A stretch of 64,000 nucleotides of DNA from Atherinomorus stipes (lineage: Eukaryota > Chordata > Actinopteri > Atheriniformes > Atherinidae). Below, one piece after another: positions 1-11,788 of the stretch. Numbering within the stretch: the first letter of the stretch is position 1; each line of letters opens with the position of its first letter. The position numbers and the translations under genes were made by a program. Below the pieces are notes generated by a model. The model saw nothing but the letters and a program-made list of their open reading frames with translations, did no database searches and was not told the DNA's origin. The stretch spans positions 1,543,001 through 1,607,000 of the forward strand of contig JALJCO010003012.1 in assembly GCA_023101725.1 (NCBI GenBank), in the 5' to 3' direction.

Positions 1-254
1 CAGGGGCCCCTGGGCACAAAATCTTGTAGGGCCCCTCCAATCACAACCAAAAGGACATCATATATAATGTCCATCATTCAGATTTCACACCGCATCATTG
101 TAAAATAACATTTCTCAGCTGGCAGCAACAACATGAAGACACTACACTGCAATCAAATCATAGCAAATGTAAATATCTGGAGTCTCTGCGCCTTTTTTGT
201 CTTCCTCCTATCTCTTTCTTTCTCTGTCCTTCTCTTACATCTTTATAAACTATC

Positions 255-765
255 AGAGCCAGATGACTACAGACCAGTTGTCCTCACATCACATCATGGA
301 AGTCCTGCAAAAACTGTCATTGGCTCACCTCAATAAGCAGTCAACATCTCTCAGGATCCATTCCAGTCTGCAGATCATAATGTCTTGAGGTTGAAAGCAC
401 CATCATCTACCTGCTTCAGAGATCTCACTCTCATCTGGACCAATCAGGCAGCACTTTGAGGGTCATGTTCTTTGATTTCTAAAGTGTTTTTAAATCGATT
501 CAGCTGCTTTGTTCCAGTATGTGAGAAGCTCCATCAGTTCCAGGTGGATTCCTCCTCCACCACCTGGATCTCTGACCAGCTACCAAACTGACCACAGTGT
601 GTCTAAGATGGAGGTCAGCAGCACTGAAGCACCACAAGGCACTGTACTCTCACCATTTCTGGTCAGTCACTTGGTGAGATGGTGCAGAAACAATCAGCTC
701 ATCTTCAACACAAACACAACATAAGAGATGATCGTTGATTTCAGGAAGAACTGGACTTATTTATT
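255..765 (+). pseudogene. Degenerate LINE reverse transcriptase fragment (L2/Rex1-like)
   Basis: Pieces of a non-LTR retrotransposon reverse transcriptase can be read in several frames. Near 262-330 is a DDYRPVVLTSH-like stretch that shifts frame into MEVLQKLSLAHL. At 620-660 is APQGTVLSPFL, the conserved RT block. At 675-760 is VRWCRNNQLIFNTN, then a stop, then MIVDFRKN. The order matches the palm and post-YADD region of fish LINEs of the L2/Rex1 type (family knowledge). Frameshifts and stops between the blocks show it is dead, and no YADD box survives. The 3' limit is uncertain; the sequence to about 1010 may be its decayed continuation. Confidence 0.6.
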
Positions 766-1009
766 TTCTATAACTCAGCATTCCCAGCTTGATGGATAAG
801 CTTTCACCTGATATCGTCAAAGTTCTCTGTTTTATCTACAACATCATGACAGCCAGGAACTCACCAGGAGGACGGACTGAGCTGCTCAGAGCTGTATGTG
901 CACCATCAACCTGTCTTGCTCTGTTTTGTTTTTCCTGGTTTTTCTTGTCTTTTCTCATCAACATGCAGAAAACTTGTCCTCATTGGATAAACCTGCTCTT
1001 ACCAGTTCA

Positions 1010-2115
1010 ATAGTCACAGTCCACCTGGTCAATTTTCTCTTTAAATCAATAAATCTCAATAATTAATTTAATAAATCTCCCACAAATATCTTTTGTGTGA
1101 ATTCTTCTGTCCCTTTTTCAAGAAAAAAATGAAACTTCTAAATCTCTCAAGACTTTTTTTAGGTCTAGATAATAAAAATAAAAGTGATACTTAAAACAGT
1201 GAAGTAATAAATAGGAAATAATACAGCAGTTTTATTCAAAGCCAATAAGAAAAATTGCCCTAGGTCCTGAAAATAAATGGTGTTACATAATGTAAGAATA
1301 AATATCTAGTGTACAACTGCTGCTCATCCTCATCCACAGATGCAGCAGGAGCTCTCTTCTTCCTCATAAAATGAGATAAACTTTATTTTCTGTCACAGGG
1401 TGATAAAATTGTGTATTTGTCTAGATTGTCTCATATTTTTTCCTTTACTTTATTATATAATATGTGCAAACGACACAACAAACTTCCAGAAAGACGCTAT
1501 TATTTACAACTCTGATCCTCTTTCTCACCGCTGCACAACTGAACACAGCGCAGACGTCGGTGTCTTTACCGTAATGTGCTGCATATCAGCGCAAAGCTGC
1601 GTTTATCAGCTTTCAAAATCTGCTGAAGTTACGTCTGCTGAAGTTACGGCTGGAGTACCGATGCATTCACATGTATTCCTGCCATGTCCCCAGAATGCCA
1701 ATTGGATAATCCGGCCTTGCATACAATGGTTTGTGAGTAACTTTGAGTACTGAAAAATACTAAGCAGTTTTGACGCATTTAAAATAACTTTACACATCGC
1801 AAATAAACTGCTTAAACATTTTGCATGCAGATTTTTACTTTAAACTTCCCATTTGTGACTGATTTCAGTTTTGAAAAGCTTCCTGTGCATACAAATTGAT
1901 AAGTGTGTGTGTATGCATGGCCTGATGTGCAAGGATCAGATCAGAGTCAGATCATAGAACATTTACCAACAGATCAGCTTTCAAGTGCTGTGGAGTTTTA
2001 AGACCTCTTTCACACCCTTACAACAGCTTTTAGATCCATAAATACATGCTGCATTTAAGTGCTGGTGGAAAGTTTGGTTATCTGGATCTTAATCAGATTC
2101 CAATGTTATTTCACA
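1010..2115. other. Non-coding, no recognised feature
   Basis: AT-rich single-copy-looking DNA. The short open frames here have no recognisable motif and no codon structure. I see no RNA gene, tandem array or transposon terminus. Confidence 0.5.
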
Positions 2116-2119
2116 TCCA

Positions 2120-2265
2120 CCATACATCCATTTTCTGTACTCAATTCAGTTTAGTGTTGCAAGGGGGATGGAGGCTGAAGTCTATCTGCTATCAGGGGAG
2201 AGTACACCCTGGACACCCTTTTCTCTCTTACAGGGGTGTCGTTTCCTTCCACAGTTATTTAGAAT
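2120..2265 (+). repeat. Degenerate interspersed repeat (teleost 'gctggagcctatccc' family)
   Basis: A decayed copy of a fish repeat whose better copies lie at 4690-4990 and 30740-30925. It shares 'catccattttctgtact', 'ggatggaggctgaagtc' and 'gagagtacaccctggac'. The class of this repeat is not evident from the sequence. Confidence 0.45.
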
Positions 2266-2495
2266 CAAATACAACATCAGGCCATTTGTGTTTATGAGTA
2301 TAGTTACTGGTATGCACAGTAAGCCTGTCAGAATAATCACATCTGTGGTTAAAGGTAGAAATCTGTCAGGAAAATGTCATTTGCACAGTTTGTAATTAGT
2401 ACATGTGTAAAGTACGTGTTGATTTGAAGTTGTTTACACAAGGAATCACATTTGCATCTGTTATGAGATTAATTTCACTTCACATATATAAAGTA

Positions 2496-3759
2496 CAGGT
2501 ACTACCCAAAAAATGAGAATATCCTGAAAAAGTTCATGTATTTCAATAATTCATCTTAAAAGGTGCAATTTACATGTTGTATAGACAAATAATATGCAAA
2601 TCAGAATATTTCAAGCTTTTATTTGTTTGAATGTTGCTGATTAGGACTTGCAGCTTAAGAAAACCTTAAATTCTAAAACTTAAAAAATTAGAATATTGCA
2701 TGAAATCAATTTTAAAAAGGACTGATTACAAAAAAGGCAGGCCTCCTAAAGTAAAATCTCGCATCTATACTTAGTACTTGGTTGGGGCCCCTTTGGTTTG
2801 AATGTCTGCCTTAACCTGGCGTGGCATGGATGCAACCAGCTTCTGGCATATCTCAGGTGTTATGGAAGACAAACATGCTTCAATCACAGCCTTGAGCTCT
2901 TTATTGTTTGGTCTCTTCCCGTTCAGCTTTCTCTTGACGATGCCCCACATGTTTTCAATTGGGTTCAGGTCAGGTGAGTTTGCGGGCCAATCAAGCATGG
3001 TTGTTGAACCAAAATTTTGTACTTTTGACAATGTGGCCAGATAAGTCCTGCTGGAAGATGAAGTCTGCATCCTCATACAGCTGGTCTGCTGAAGCAAGCA
3101 TGAAGTGCTCCAAAATGTCCTGGTAGACGGCTGCATTTATGCTGGACTTAATGAAGCTCACAGGTCCATTCCTTATGAAGTTCCTCCACACTTTTGAATG
3201 GCCCTTTCCTGACCATCTTCTCTCTTCTCCAGGCTGCTGTCAGCCCTCCTGCTTGTACACCATTTTCTTCCACACTTCTTCCCTCCACTTAACTGTCCAT
3301 TAATGTGCTTTGAGACAGCACTCAGAGAACATCCAGCTTCTTTTGCTATCACTTTTTGTGTCCTTCCCACCTTGTGCAGGGGGTCAATGACGGTTTTCTG
3401 CACAACTGTCAGATCAGCAGTCTTCCCCACGATTTTGAATTCTTCTAAACCAGGACAGGGACTTTTTTAAAGGCTAGGGGCACTTATGGAGATGTTTTGG
3501 ATTACTTACCTGATTACAATGTGACACTCTGAACCTACAATACTGGAGTTTTTCAACATATTCTAATTTTTTGAGTTTTTGAATTTGAGGTTTTCTTAAG
3601 CCACAAGTCCTAATCAGCAACATCCAAACAAACAAAAGCTTGAAATATACTGATTCACATATTATTGGTCTAAACAATATGTAAATTGCACCTTTTAAGT
3701 TGAATTACGTAAATAAATTAACTTTTTCAGGAAATTTAAATTTTTTGGGGTAGTACCTG
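2496..3759 (-). mobile_element. Tc1/mariner element, copy 1, internally deleted (1264 bp)
   Basis: The ends read CAGGTACTACCCAAAAAA on the left and its inverted counterpart TTTTTTGGGGTAGTACCTG on the right, flanked by TA (2494-2495 and 3760-3761), the target site of Tc1/mariner. The inverted repeats are about 205 bp. An inner 'aaaaaattagaata' near 2684 echoes the outer 'aaaaaatgagaata', so the repeats have the IR/DR layout. The element runs on the minus strand and encodes a broken transposase. A sister copy in opposite orientation lies at 5063-6310. Confidence 0.92.
2771..3430 (-). pseudogene. Tc1-like transposase, deleted and frameshifted (copy 1)
   Basis: Reads from MGKTADLTVVQ at 3430 down to GAPTKY and a stop at 2771. 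The N-terminal paired-type helix-turn-helix is present (VIAKEAGCSLSAVSKHI). The C-terminal half of the DDE domain follows in other frames: DADFIFQQDL, then LDWPANSPDLNPIENMWG with the last catalytic E. Family members are about 340 residues, but only about 660 bp remain. The segment between the DNA-binding domain and NGPVSFIKSS, which should carry the first catalytic D, is missing. A frameshift follows FNNHA. The copy also has a small insertion after SLEK and a 3-bp deletion in QDLSGH relative to copy 2. Confidence 0.88.
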
Positions 3760-3761
3760 TA

Positions 3762-4370
3762 TATGATCCTGCATCACTGTCATGCTGAAAAACAAGACCA
3801 TGTTACCTCTGGTACTTCCAGTGGGATGTTACATCCCAACAAAACAAAAATGTGGCCTCCTAAACTACAGAAAAAACAAAAACAAAGCAGCAGCAACAAC
3901 AACTAATGCTTCCTTTCAAATGAAACATAAAATACCATTTAAAACCATATACACAACTACAAAGGAAAACCTCTCTATCCCAACTTAAACTACTACTGAC
4001 CAAAATGTAGCTACATATGAAAGATAATGAAAAGTGAAGCCATAAAGGCTTACCAAACAAAAACAAGACTTCTAATAGTCGGCTATGAAGCAAAACACAA
4101 AACCAGGTAGTTTTAACTCGACTGGAAACTCAAGCAACTGATCTAAGAAAGGCTATCAAGTCTAACGATATTATAAGCCCCTGTCAAGTTAATCCGAAGT
4201 AAACACAAGCCAGGGACAGACAGGAGGGAGGAGACGAAGGTGTGGCGATCAGAACCAATCCCAGCCTGGTGACAGCAAATGGGAATTTGCATGGGGAATA
4301 GAGCACAGGTGAAGTAAAGAAACAGGCAGCTGTAATGACTATTGTAACACCTTGTCATCTTTCTTTAACT
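3762..4370. other. Non-coding spacer between the two Tc1 copies
   Basis: AC-rich DNA with no recognisable gene or terminus. Short open frames on both strands lack known motifs. Confidence 0.5.
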
Positions 4371-4480
4371 TCAGCTCATTCAACGGTGATGGACTGATGA
4401 CCTGTCCTGGGTGTATCCGGTATCTTGCCTAGCAATTGCTGGGATAGGTTCCAACAACCTTCCAGTCTAACACTATCCTA
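4370..4480 (-). repeat. Degenerate interspersed repeat, reverse orientation
   Basis: 'gatgacctgtcctgggtgta' and 'gctgggataggttccaaca' are the reverse-oriented form of the repeat at 4690-4990. The same orientation recurs at 22190-22320. Confidence 0.45.
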
Positions 4481-4689
4481 ACAGTGTACTTTGCTCTCAA
4501 AATACAAGGATAACTTCTGGTTCCAAGAGTTCCCAGAAGTAGAATAAAATGATAAACAGAGCCAGAGCATTTCAGCTATCTGTCCCTCTTCTGTAGAACA
4601 GACTTTCAGGTAGAGTTTGGGAGGGGGACACTATCTCTACTTTAAAATCAAGCATAGAGCTTTCCTTTTTTATATTGGTAGGACTGGTT

Positions 4690-5010
4690 CAACTTTATTT
4701 CACTCATTTTCTATACCACTTATTCTAATTCAGGGTTGCAGGGAAGCTGGAGCCTATCCCAGCAATTAGCAGGCGAGAGGCAGAGTACACAGACAGGTCT
4801 CCAATCTATCACAGGGCCAACACAAAGACACAAACAACCATTCAAATCCCCCTAGAAAGAGAGAGAGAGAGACCAAACTAGCATGTGTGTCTTTAGATGG
4901 TGGGAGGAAGCCAGAGAACACATGTAAACTGGGGAAGAACATGCAAACTCAGCACAGAAGGGCCCCTGTCCTTGCTGTCAGGTCCTTACCACCACACCGT
5001 GCAGATTATT
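4690..5010 (+). repeat. Teleost interspersed repeat, fuller copy
   Basis: Contains in order the hallmarks of a very common fish repeat: a 'cattttctataccacttatt' lead, 'gggaagctggagcctatccc', 'agtctatcacagggcc'-type text, a (GA)n run at 4857-4873, 'tgggaggaagccagagaaca', 'aagaacatgcaaactcagca' and 'accaccacaccgtgc'. The first half matches 30740-30925 closely. It carries no coding capacity, and its transposon class is not clear to me. Confidence 0.6.
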
Positions 5011-5062
5011 CAGATTACCCAGTCAGCTATCCTGCAACACATCAGGTCACTAAAAAATTTTA

Positions 5063-6310
5063 CAGGTACTACCCAAAAAATTTAAATATCCTAAAAAGTA
5101 AATTAATTTCTGTAATTCAACTTAAAAGGTGCAATTTACATACTGTTTAGACCAATAATAGTGAATCAGTATATTTTAAGCTTTTGTTTGTTTGAATGTT
5201 GCTGATTAGGACTTGTAGCTTAAGAAAACTTCAAATTCAAAAACTCAAAAAATTAGAATACTTTGAAAAGCTCCAGTATTGTAGGTCCAGAGTGTCCATT
5301 CTAATCAGGTAAGTAATCCAAAACACCTCCATAAGTGCCCCGAGTCCCTGTCTTGGTTTAAAGAAATTCACAATCATGGGGAAGACTGCTGATCTGACAG
5401 TTGTGCAGAAAACCGTCATTGACCCCCTGCACAAGGTGAGAAAGACACAAAAAGTGATAGCAAAAGAAGCTGGATGTTCTCAGAGTGCTGTCTCAAAGCA
5501 CATTAATGGACAGTTAAGTGGAAGGAAGAAGTGTGGAAGAAAATGGTGTACAAGCCGGAGGGCTGATCGCAGCCTGGAGAAGATGGTCAGGAAAGGGCCA
5601 TTCAAAAGTGTGGAGTAACTTCATAAGGAATGGACCTCTGTGCTTCATCAAGTCCAGCATAAATGCAGCCGTCTGCCAGGACATTTTGGAGCACTTCATG
5701 CTTGCTTCAGCAGACCAGCTGTATGAGGATGCAGACTTCATCATCCAGCAGGACTTGGCATCTGGCCACATTGTCAAAAGTACAAAACCCTGGTTCAACA
5801 ACCATGCTTGATTGGCCCGCAAACTCACCTGACCTGAACCCAATTGAAAACATGTGGGGCATTGTCAAGAGAAAGCTGAACGGGAAGAGACCAAACAATA
5901 AAGAAGAGCTCAAGGCTGTGATGGAAGCATGTTTGTCTTCCATAACACCTGAGATATGCCAGAAGCTGGTAGCATCCATGCCACGCCGGGTTAAGGCAGT
6001 CATTCAAGCAAAAGGGGCCCCAACCAAGTACTAAGTATAGATGCAAGATTTTACTTTAGGAGGCCCGACTTTTTCGTATTTTAATTCCTTTTTTAATTGA
6101 TTTCATGCAACATTCTAATTTTTTAAGTTTTAGAATTTGAGGTTTTCTAAAGCTGCAAGTCCTATTCAGCAACATTCAAACAAATAAAAGCTTGAAATAT
6201 ATTGATTCACATATCATTAGTCTATACAACATGTAAATTCCACCTTTTAAGTTGAATTATTGAAATACATGAACTATTTCAGGATATTCTCATTTTTTGG
6301 GTAGTACTTG
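5063..6310 (+). mobile_element. Tc1/mariner element, copy 2, internally deleted (1248 bp)
   Basis: Begins CAGGTACTACCCAAAAAA after TA (5061-5062) and ends with TTTTTTGGGTAGTACTTG before TA (6311-6312). The roughly 205-bp inverted repeats are closely similar to those of copy 1 at 2496-3759. It is in the opposite orientation to copy 1, with 1.3 kb between them. It carries the same broken transposase and the same internal deletion. Confidence 0.92.
5376..6034 (+). pseudogene. Tc1-like transposase, deleted and frameshifted (copy 2)
   Basis: The ATG at 5376 opens MGKTADLTVVQ with the helix-turn-helix region intact. The frame stops at 5616-5618, just past MVRKGPFKSVE, at the deletion junction. The DDE C-terminal half resumes in a second frame (NFIRNGPLCFIKSS to WFNNHA) and a third (LDWPANSPDLNPIENMWG to GAPTKY, stop at 6032-6034). 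QQDLASGH carries the second catalytic D position and NPIEN the E. The first catalytic D segment is absent. The junction and the FNNHA frameshift are identical in copy 1, so both copies descend from one already defective source. It cannot make active transposase. Confidence 0.9.
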
Positions 6311-6476
6311 TATATTGCCAGTCCCTTAATAGCTGCCATGAAAATATCAATATTTTCCTTATTTTTAGATTTGATCCATTTTATTGCTTACATGTCATTT
6401 TAAAATCTTTGGTCATAATAGAGTATTCTATCATTTTAAATTGTTTCCAATAATTTAGTATTAATATTAACATTAA

Positions 6477-6902
6477 GGATAGATTGATACATCGGACAGC
6501 CACTTTTTTAGGCCAATATTTGCGTTTTTTTGCTGATATCGCCGACGGCTGATACGCTGGTCGTGTTAGCTGATAAGTGAGTGTGTACAGTTTTATGCAC
6601 ATATAATTTACAGACAGGCATCTACACAGGTAGCGGTTTTTATAAACAGTACAGTCGTCCACAAAATTATTCATACCCTCCAATTAAAGAAAAGGGTAAA
6701 TTTGCAATGGTAATTCATATGACAAGAAACTGAAGAAACTAATAATAACTAAAAAATTCCAAAATTATAATTTAGAGACATAAAATATTGCTTTGAATTG
6801 TGGTTCAAATTAATAATTTGAAAAAACCAAACAAACAAAACTGTGCCAGACACATTAGAGCACCTTTCCCATGAACAGTGAACCAAAATGCCTGTCAACA
6901 GT

Positions 6903-6933
<31 letters not shown>

Positions 6934-7493
6934 GGGATACTTCAGAGAAAGAACCTGATTGCAGTGATTGTTTTACAGTGTAGCTCAACAAAATTTTAGC
7001 TTTGGAGCCCCATGATGCTTGTTTACTTGTTTTATTGTTTGTGTTTGTTTTTAATATTTCTTTCAAACCACAATTCAAAATGAATGTCATGATTTTCTCA
7101 AAAGTTTTATTTATTATTACTTTGTTCCATTTCAACTTATTTCACTGACATCTGATTTTTCTTCCTTCTTTAGTTGGAGGAATAATTTTGAGGACAGCTG
7201 TCTATATATTATATGTTAAATTGTTTCTTTTTGATATTGTTACAAGTGCATTGCTTCTTTTTTATATATTCATTACATGTTTAATTACATGTCATTACAA
7301 GTGCACTGTTTCTCTTTTATATATTCATTTGAAGTGCTTTGTTTCCTTTTTTAATCTTAAAATAGTTTTCAAAATCAGTTTTCGTTGTGTCCTTCATTAT
7401 ATTTTGGGGGGGTCAAATGCAGTATCTGCCAATGAGCTGATGAGAAAATATTGGTATTAGTATCGGCCCCAAAAAATCTGTGTTGGTCTATCC
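6477..7493. mobile_element. Old terminal-inverted-repeat element (hAT-like?)
   Basis: The left end 'ggatagattgatacatcgg...aggccaatatt' and the right end 'aatattggt...atcggcccc...ggtctatcc' are inverted, diverged counterparts. The 8-bp flanks agree at only about 5 positions, so a target duplication is not convincing. Most of its middle is a separate MITE (6652-7200). No transposase is present. Similar 'cgatatcgg'-type termini occur in the hAT-like element at 47129-47698, which is why hAT is suggested. Confidence 0.45.
6652..7200. mobile_element. TA-flanked MITE, copy A (about 550 bp)
   Basis: Left end CAGTCGTCCACAAAATTATT, right end inverted ('ataattttgaggacagctg'), with TA at 6650-6651. A second, closely similar copy at 60225-62315 has the same ends and TA on both sides. 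Internal landmarks shared by both are 'ccagacacattagagcacc', 'gagccccat' and 'tttcaaaccacaatt'. A T run occupies 6901-6928. There is no coding capacity, so it is non-autonomous. This copy shows the uninterrupted form of the site occupied by a Tc1-like element in the other copy. Confidence 0.8.
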
Positions 7494-7959
7494 ATAATTC
7501 ACATTCATGTATGAATTCATGTGATTATTGTGTGTACAGTACACTGTAAAAAGCCATACCTTCAATTAGTCATCATGACGTATTTCTATAACTTACTTGC
7601 ACTTAACATTTTGAGTTATTAAATTTAAACTTAAATCCATGAGTTACTGACATTCCAACTCAAGTTTGTAAGCCAGTTCAATAAAATGTAAATTTGGACA
7701 TGTCAACATAACTTAATATCGAGAGTTTTAAAATAGTAACCGGATCTCTTAAAGACTAATCACAACCACGGCTGTGGCAGCAATCTTCATGCGAGGTAAA
7801 TAGTACTGGGAATTTGGTCTTGACCTGATAAGGGACCCAAAATTATGATAAGATTTTAGTCACATTTGAGCAGGTGCTTCCCTCAGTTGCAGTTGGCCAT
7901 CAACCAAAGAAGCTGACCACCTCAGCTTATCGAGGACGTGAAAAGCGAAGTGGCGGATG

Positions 7960-8720
7960 GTTTCTTTTTGTCAGCAAGTCTACCTGGTATCGCGGCATTT
8001 CGGCGGGCCATTTTTGAATGAGAAACCGGAGGGAAGCGAGTGAAACAAGGTAAGTTTAATTTATCAACGTTTTCGTGGATAAACGCCTGTCTCTAACTTT
8101 TTTAAACATTATATTGGAACAGTTTGTTAAGCAGTCAAGTTCGTGGACGTGAACCTAGCTCAACAGCACCACTGTGTACTTAAAAATATATTAAATGCAG
8201 GTAGCTAGCAAGATTTTTTTTTAAGTATGTTGTTTAAATGATTTTGTTTACTCCCACCGAAACGCATTTGTGGCGCTCGGTTTGGCTTGGTACCGTGCTG
8301 CTTTGCACGCGAGTTGGCGGCCTCGAACGCTGTGTCAGTTTCAGCAATTAGTCACGTCCAGCCCCCCCTTCTCTGTGGTTTCTGGTGGCGATTAACACCT
8401 TTTCACAGCGAAAGAGCAGGAGATACCTCCAACGTAGCGACGTAAGGCGTTTTGACGCTTCTCTTTAATAATATGCAATTGTTTATCATAAGGTCTCATG
8501 ATACTCCTGGAGCTGAGCTCCACATTAACGGGCGGAGCGTGCACCCGCGAGTGGAGCAGATCAGAGAGCTGCGGTTTAGACGAAGCAGGTGAAGGTAACC
8601 GGCATTATGAGTCTAAGCGACTGAGAACATGTTTTGACGAAGGATAGCAATAAAACAAACTAATCTGAGAAGGTGCTGGTGAGTCTGTCGACCGCGTCAT
8701 CACACTCGAGACGGGTCCTC
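7960..8720 (+). promoter_or_regulatory. CpG-rich leader / probable promoter and 5' UTR exon of the element
   Basis: This stretch is GC- and CpG-rich against AT-rich surroundings ('cggcgggcca', 'gcgcacc'-like runs, 'acgtagcgacgtaaggcg'). A strong splice donor lies at 8049/8050 (ACAAG|GTAAGT). An acceptor just before the transposase start (9118/9119, TTTTTTAG) could pair with it. A second, weaker donor candidate is GAAG|GTAACC near 8596. I infer a promoter driving a non-coding first exon. No TATA box is obvious. Confidence 0.4.
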
Positions 8721-9159
8721 TGTCCCGCAGTCAGTATCTTGTATTTATGAACTTAGCAAACTTGTCAATTCTGCCCATCAGTTTTCTCATGGTTATGTAG
8801 TGTGGTATTCTCCTAACAATTTTCAATTACACATAATGCTAGCTCAGTTAATTGCAACTTATTACAAGAAAGCTAAAACTGCAGTCATATTTTTTTTTCT
8901 CAAATTAATATTGTATAAAAGAATACTTTTTGTCAGCCACTGATGCATATGGTTATACTGGTAAGCAAAGTCATTTTGAATACTGCTCACAAATCTTTTT
9001 CTCGTTTTTTTTTTTCAACCTGTACTAGTTTAATGTTTTTATTATTATTATTATTATTGCACTTAATGACTAGTACTGATGTACAATACTCTAAAGATTT
9101 TTGCTCTGTGTTTTTTAGGTACATGTGGTCCATTCATTAAAGATTGGCTACAACTGTGG

Positions 9160-11788
9160 ATGAAGTGGAGCTGCAAGTTTTGTAGTTTTGCCACCTACAA
9201 CGAAAGAACCATAGTGAGTCATTACAAAGACACTCATGGACGTGGAAGACGGGGCTTGAGCTGCATTTACCCCAACTGTCTAATTGTTCTCCAATCCCAT
9301 GTGGATTTTGGGAAACATATCAAGGAACATAAAAAAGGATCATATCCAGTTGCTAAATTACGCTGTGAACTCTGTACTTTTTCAGCACCAACCAACATCA
9401 AACAGTACTTTCTTCATATAAAGAGACATTTGAGGGCACGAGAAACTGTGAGTTGCCCATTTGCGGGGTGCTCTTTTAAGTCAAGGGTCATCTCAACTTT
9501 TACTGCTCATCAGAGTCGATATCATCAAGCTGTAACATTTGTTGATTTCAAACCTGACCTCGTTGTAAAATGTCACAATCAAACTTTTGTTAATGATGAT
9601 GAGGAAGACTTGGATGATTTAGTGTCATCAGATTTATTGCCTGAATCTGAAATTCAACCTGTGCATAATTCCATTCAGCGGCGGATTGCATCCCTTTTAC
9701 TTCGCCTTCAAGCAGTCCTTCATGTATCAAAATCAGCAATTCAAGAAATTGTTGATGACTTGTGTGATGTAGGTGAATGTGCTGGACAACTAACTAGACA
9801 GACAATTGAAAATATTTTGAAGGAGCATAATTGTACATCTGAGGAATTAACAGCATCTTTAACTGAAGCATTACAGGGTGCAAATCCACTCCGGTTACTT
9901 TCAAGAGAAGGGCCTTTAGGCACAGAATTTAAAAGGCAGTCATTTTATAGACAAAACTTTACTGTCATTGAACCTGTTGAATATATTTTGAATAGACACA
10001 AAAGGTCTCATACTGTTGTTTATGTCCCTATCCTAACAGTACTTTCTGAAATTATCAAAAGAGATGAGGTACTGCATGAGTTAAGGGTAAACAGGTCAGG
10101 TGAACACTCCGGGCAGTTTAAGTCATGTCTGGATGGTGAGCACTTTAAAGAAAATCCTATTCTCTCACATGAAGATGTTAGTTTATGCATCACTTTGTAC
10201 ATTGATGATTTTGAAATTTGTAATCCCATAGGCACATCCAGAAAAAAACACAAAGTCTGTGGGGTGTATTGGGTCCTTGCCAATTTACCCAGAAAATACA
10301 AGTCATTATTGTCATCAGTCTACCTAGCTTTACTGTGCAAGACTGAACATGTCAAGATTTATGGTTATAATAGTGTTTTGGAACCACTGATAAGACATAC
10401 AGTACCTAGAAACAGTCGGTGTGTTTGTTAAGGAACTTGCTTGTAACGTAAAAGGGACCATTTTATTTGTGGCTGCAGACAACTTGGCTGCGCACTCTTT
10501 AGGTGGATTCCAAGAGTCCTTTAATGTGGACAAATTTTGTAGGTTTTGTCTGTGTAACCGTGAAGAAATACAGACTTGTGATGTTAGAAGTGGAACCTTT
10601 GTTTTACGAACACCCGATTTGTATGATGAAGCTGTAAATTTGTTGAGCCAGAGTGAACTTGTGTCTGTTGATGGTGTGAAAAGAGAATGCCCTCTTAACA
10701 TATTGACAGGTTTTCATGCATGCTTAGGTTTTCCACCTGATTTTTTACATGATGTGCTGGAGGGCATTGTACCCATAGAGCTAAGTCTCTGCCTTGCAGA
10801 TTTTATTTCCAAGAACTATTTCACATTGGATGAACTTAACAGTGAAATTCAAGGCTTTCCTTTTAAGTTCTCTGACAAAACGAACCGGCCTCAGAAAATT
10901 CCACCAACTTTCAAACGGAATCGGACTCTAGGTGGTAATGGACACGAGAATTGGAGTCTTGTGCGTTTCCTTCCCCTCATCATTGGTCACCGTGTCCCAG
11001 AAGGTGATCAGACATGGGAATTAGTCCTTGAGCTCAAAGACTTGGTGGAGTTATTGTCAACTCCATGTTTCACTTCAGACTTGCTTTGCTACTTACAAGC
11101 AAAAATATCAGACCACAGACAGTTGCTGCAAACAGTTTTCCCAGAAAAAAGGCTGTGTCCCAAACATCACTTTATTGAACATTACCCGTATCTTATCCAG
11201 AAGTTTGGACCTCCAACTGAGTGTTGGACCATCAGGTTTGAGGCGAAACATTCTTTCTTTAAAAAAGTTGTACGGGATGCAAACAACTTTAAAAACATTC
11301 TACTTACTCTTGCCTCCAGACATCAGCTTATGTTGGCACATTATCTTGCAATGCCCAGCATTTTCAAGTCTGAGGTTGAGCCTGCAAAAGTGTCTGATAT
11401 GTGCCTTGAAGTCTTAGACACTGCTGTCAGACAAGCCATCTTGAATAGATTCAGCAATGTTGACACAGTAGGACTGACTCCTCACATCCTTCTAAATGGA
11501 ACAAAGTACTCAAAGGGAATGATTCTCTCTGCTGGAAGTACAAGTGGATTACCAGACTTTGGAAAAATTTTGGAAATATGCATTGTGATGGCCCTCCATG
11601 TTTGCTTCATTATTGAACCTTTTACAGCATACTACATAGAGCATCTTCGGAGTTACCATCTTGTGAAGAAAAACCCTGCGGAGTGTGCTTTGGTGAAACC
11701 AGAGGATCTCAACGACTACGTGCCACTGGTTTCATACTTCATTCAGGGCTGCCTCCTGGTCACTCCCAAGACCTTCCTACTGAAATAA
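9160..11788 (+). pseudogene. Zinc-finger DDE transposase (Tnp2-like), one frameshift
   Basis: The start is ATG 9160, 41 bases after a splice acceptor (9118/9119). The open sequence upstream to 9079 is probably intronic. The product would be about 875 residues and act in the nucleus on the element's ends. Residues 5-122 hold four C2H2 zinc fingers (C5-C8-H21-H26; C35-C40-H53-H57; C69-C72-H86-H90; C99-C104-H117-H122). The catalytic-like blocks are LYIDDFEICNPIG (about residues 347-359), then KKHKVCGVYWVLANLPRKY, ADNLAAHSLGGFQESF (about 10475-10522), LHDVLEGI and RFEAKHSFFKK (E codon 11240-11242), an order like Tnp2 of EnSpm/CACTA. The frame breaks near 10391-10396: the first frame stops at 10429 while homologous text continues in the next frame. 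The break looks like a 2-bp loss and has no splice signals. The remaining sequence is fully open, so inactivation is recent or the break is an assembly error. The stop (11786-11788) overlaps an AATAAA. Confidence 0.8.

Noticed and set aside
1..45. A hAT terminus at the window's left edge
   Set aside because: 'caggggcccctgggca' is suggestive, but without upstream sequence or a partner terminus it cannot be supported.
9079..9159. Using ATG 9079 as the transposase start
   Set aside because: This stretch lies across a pyrimidine-rich tract and acceptor (9118/9119). ATG 9160 sits just after it and leads directly into the first zinc finger.
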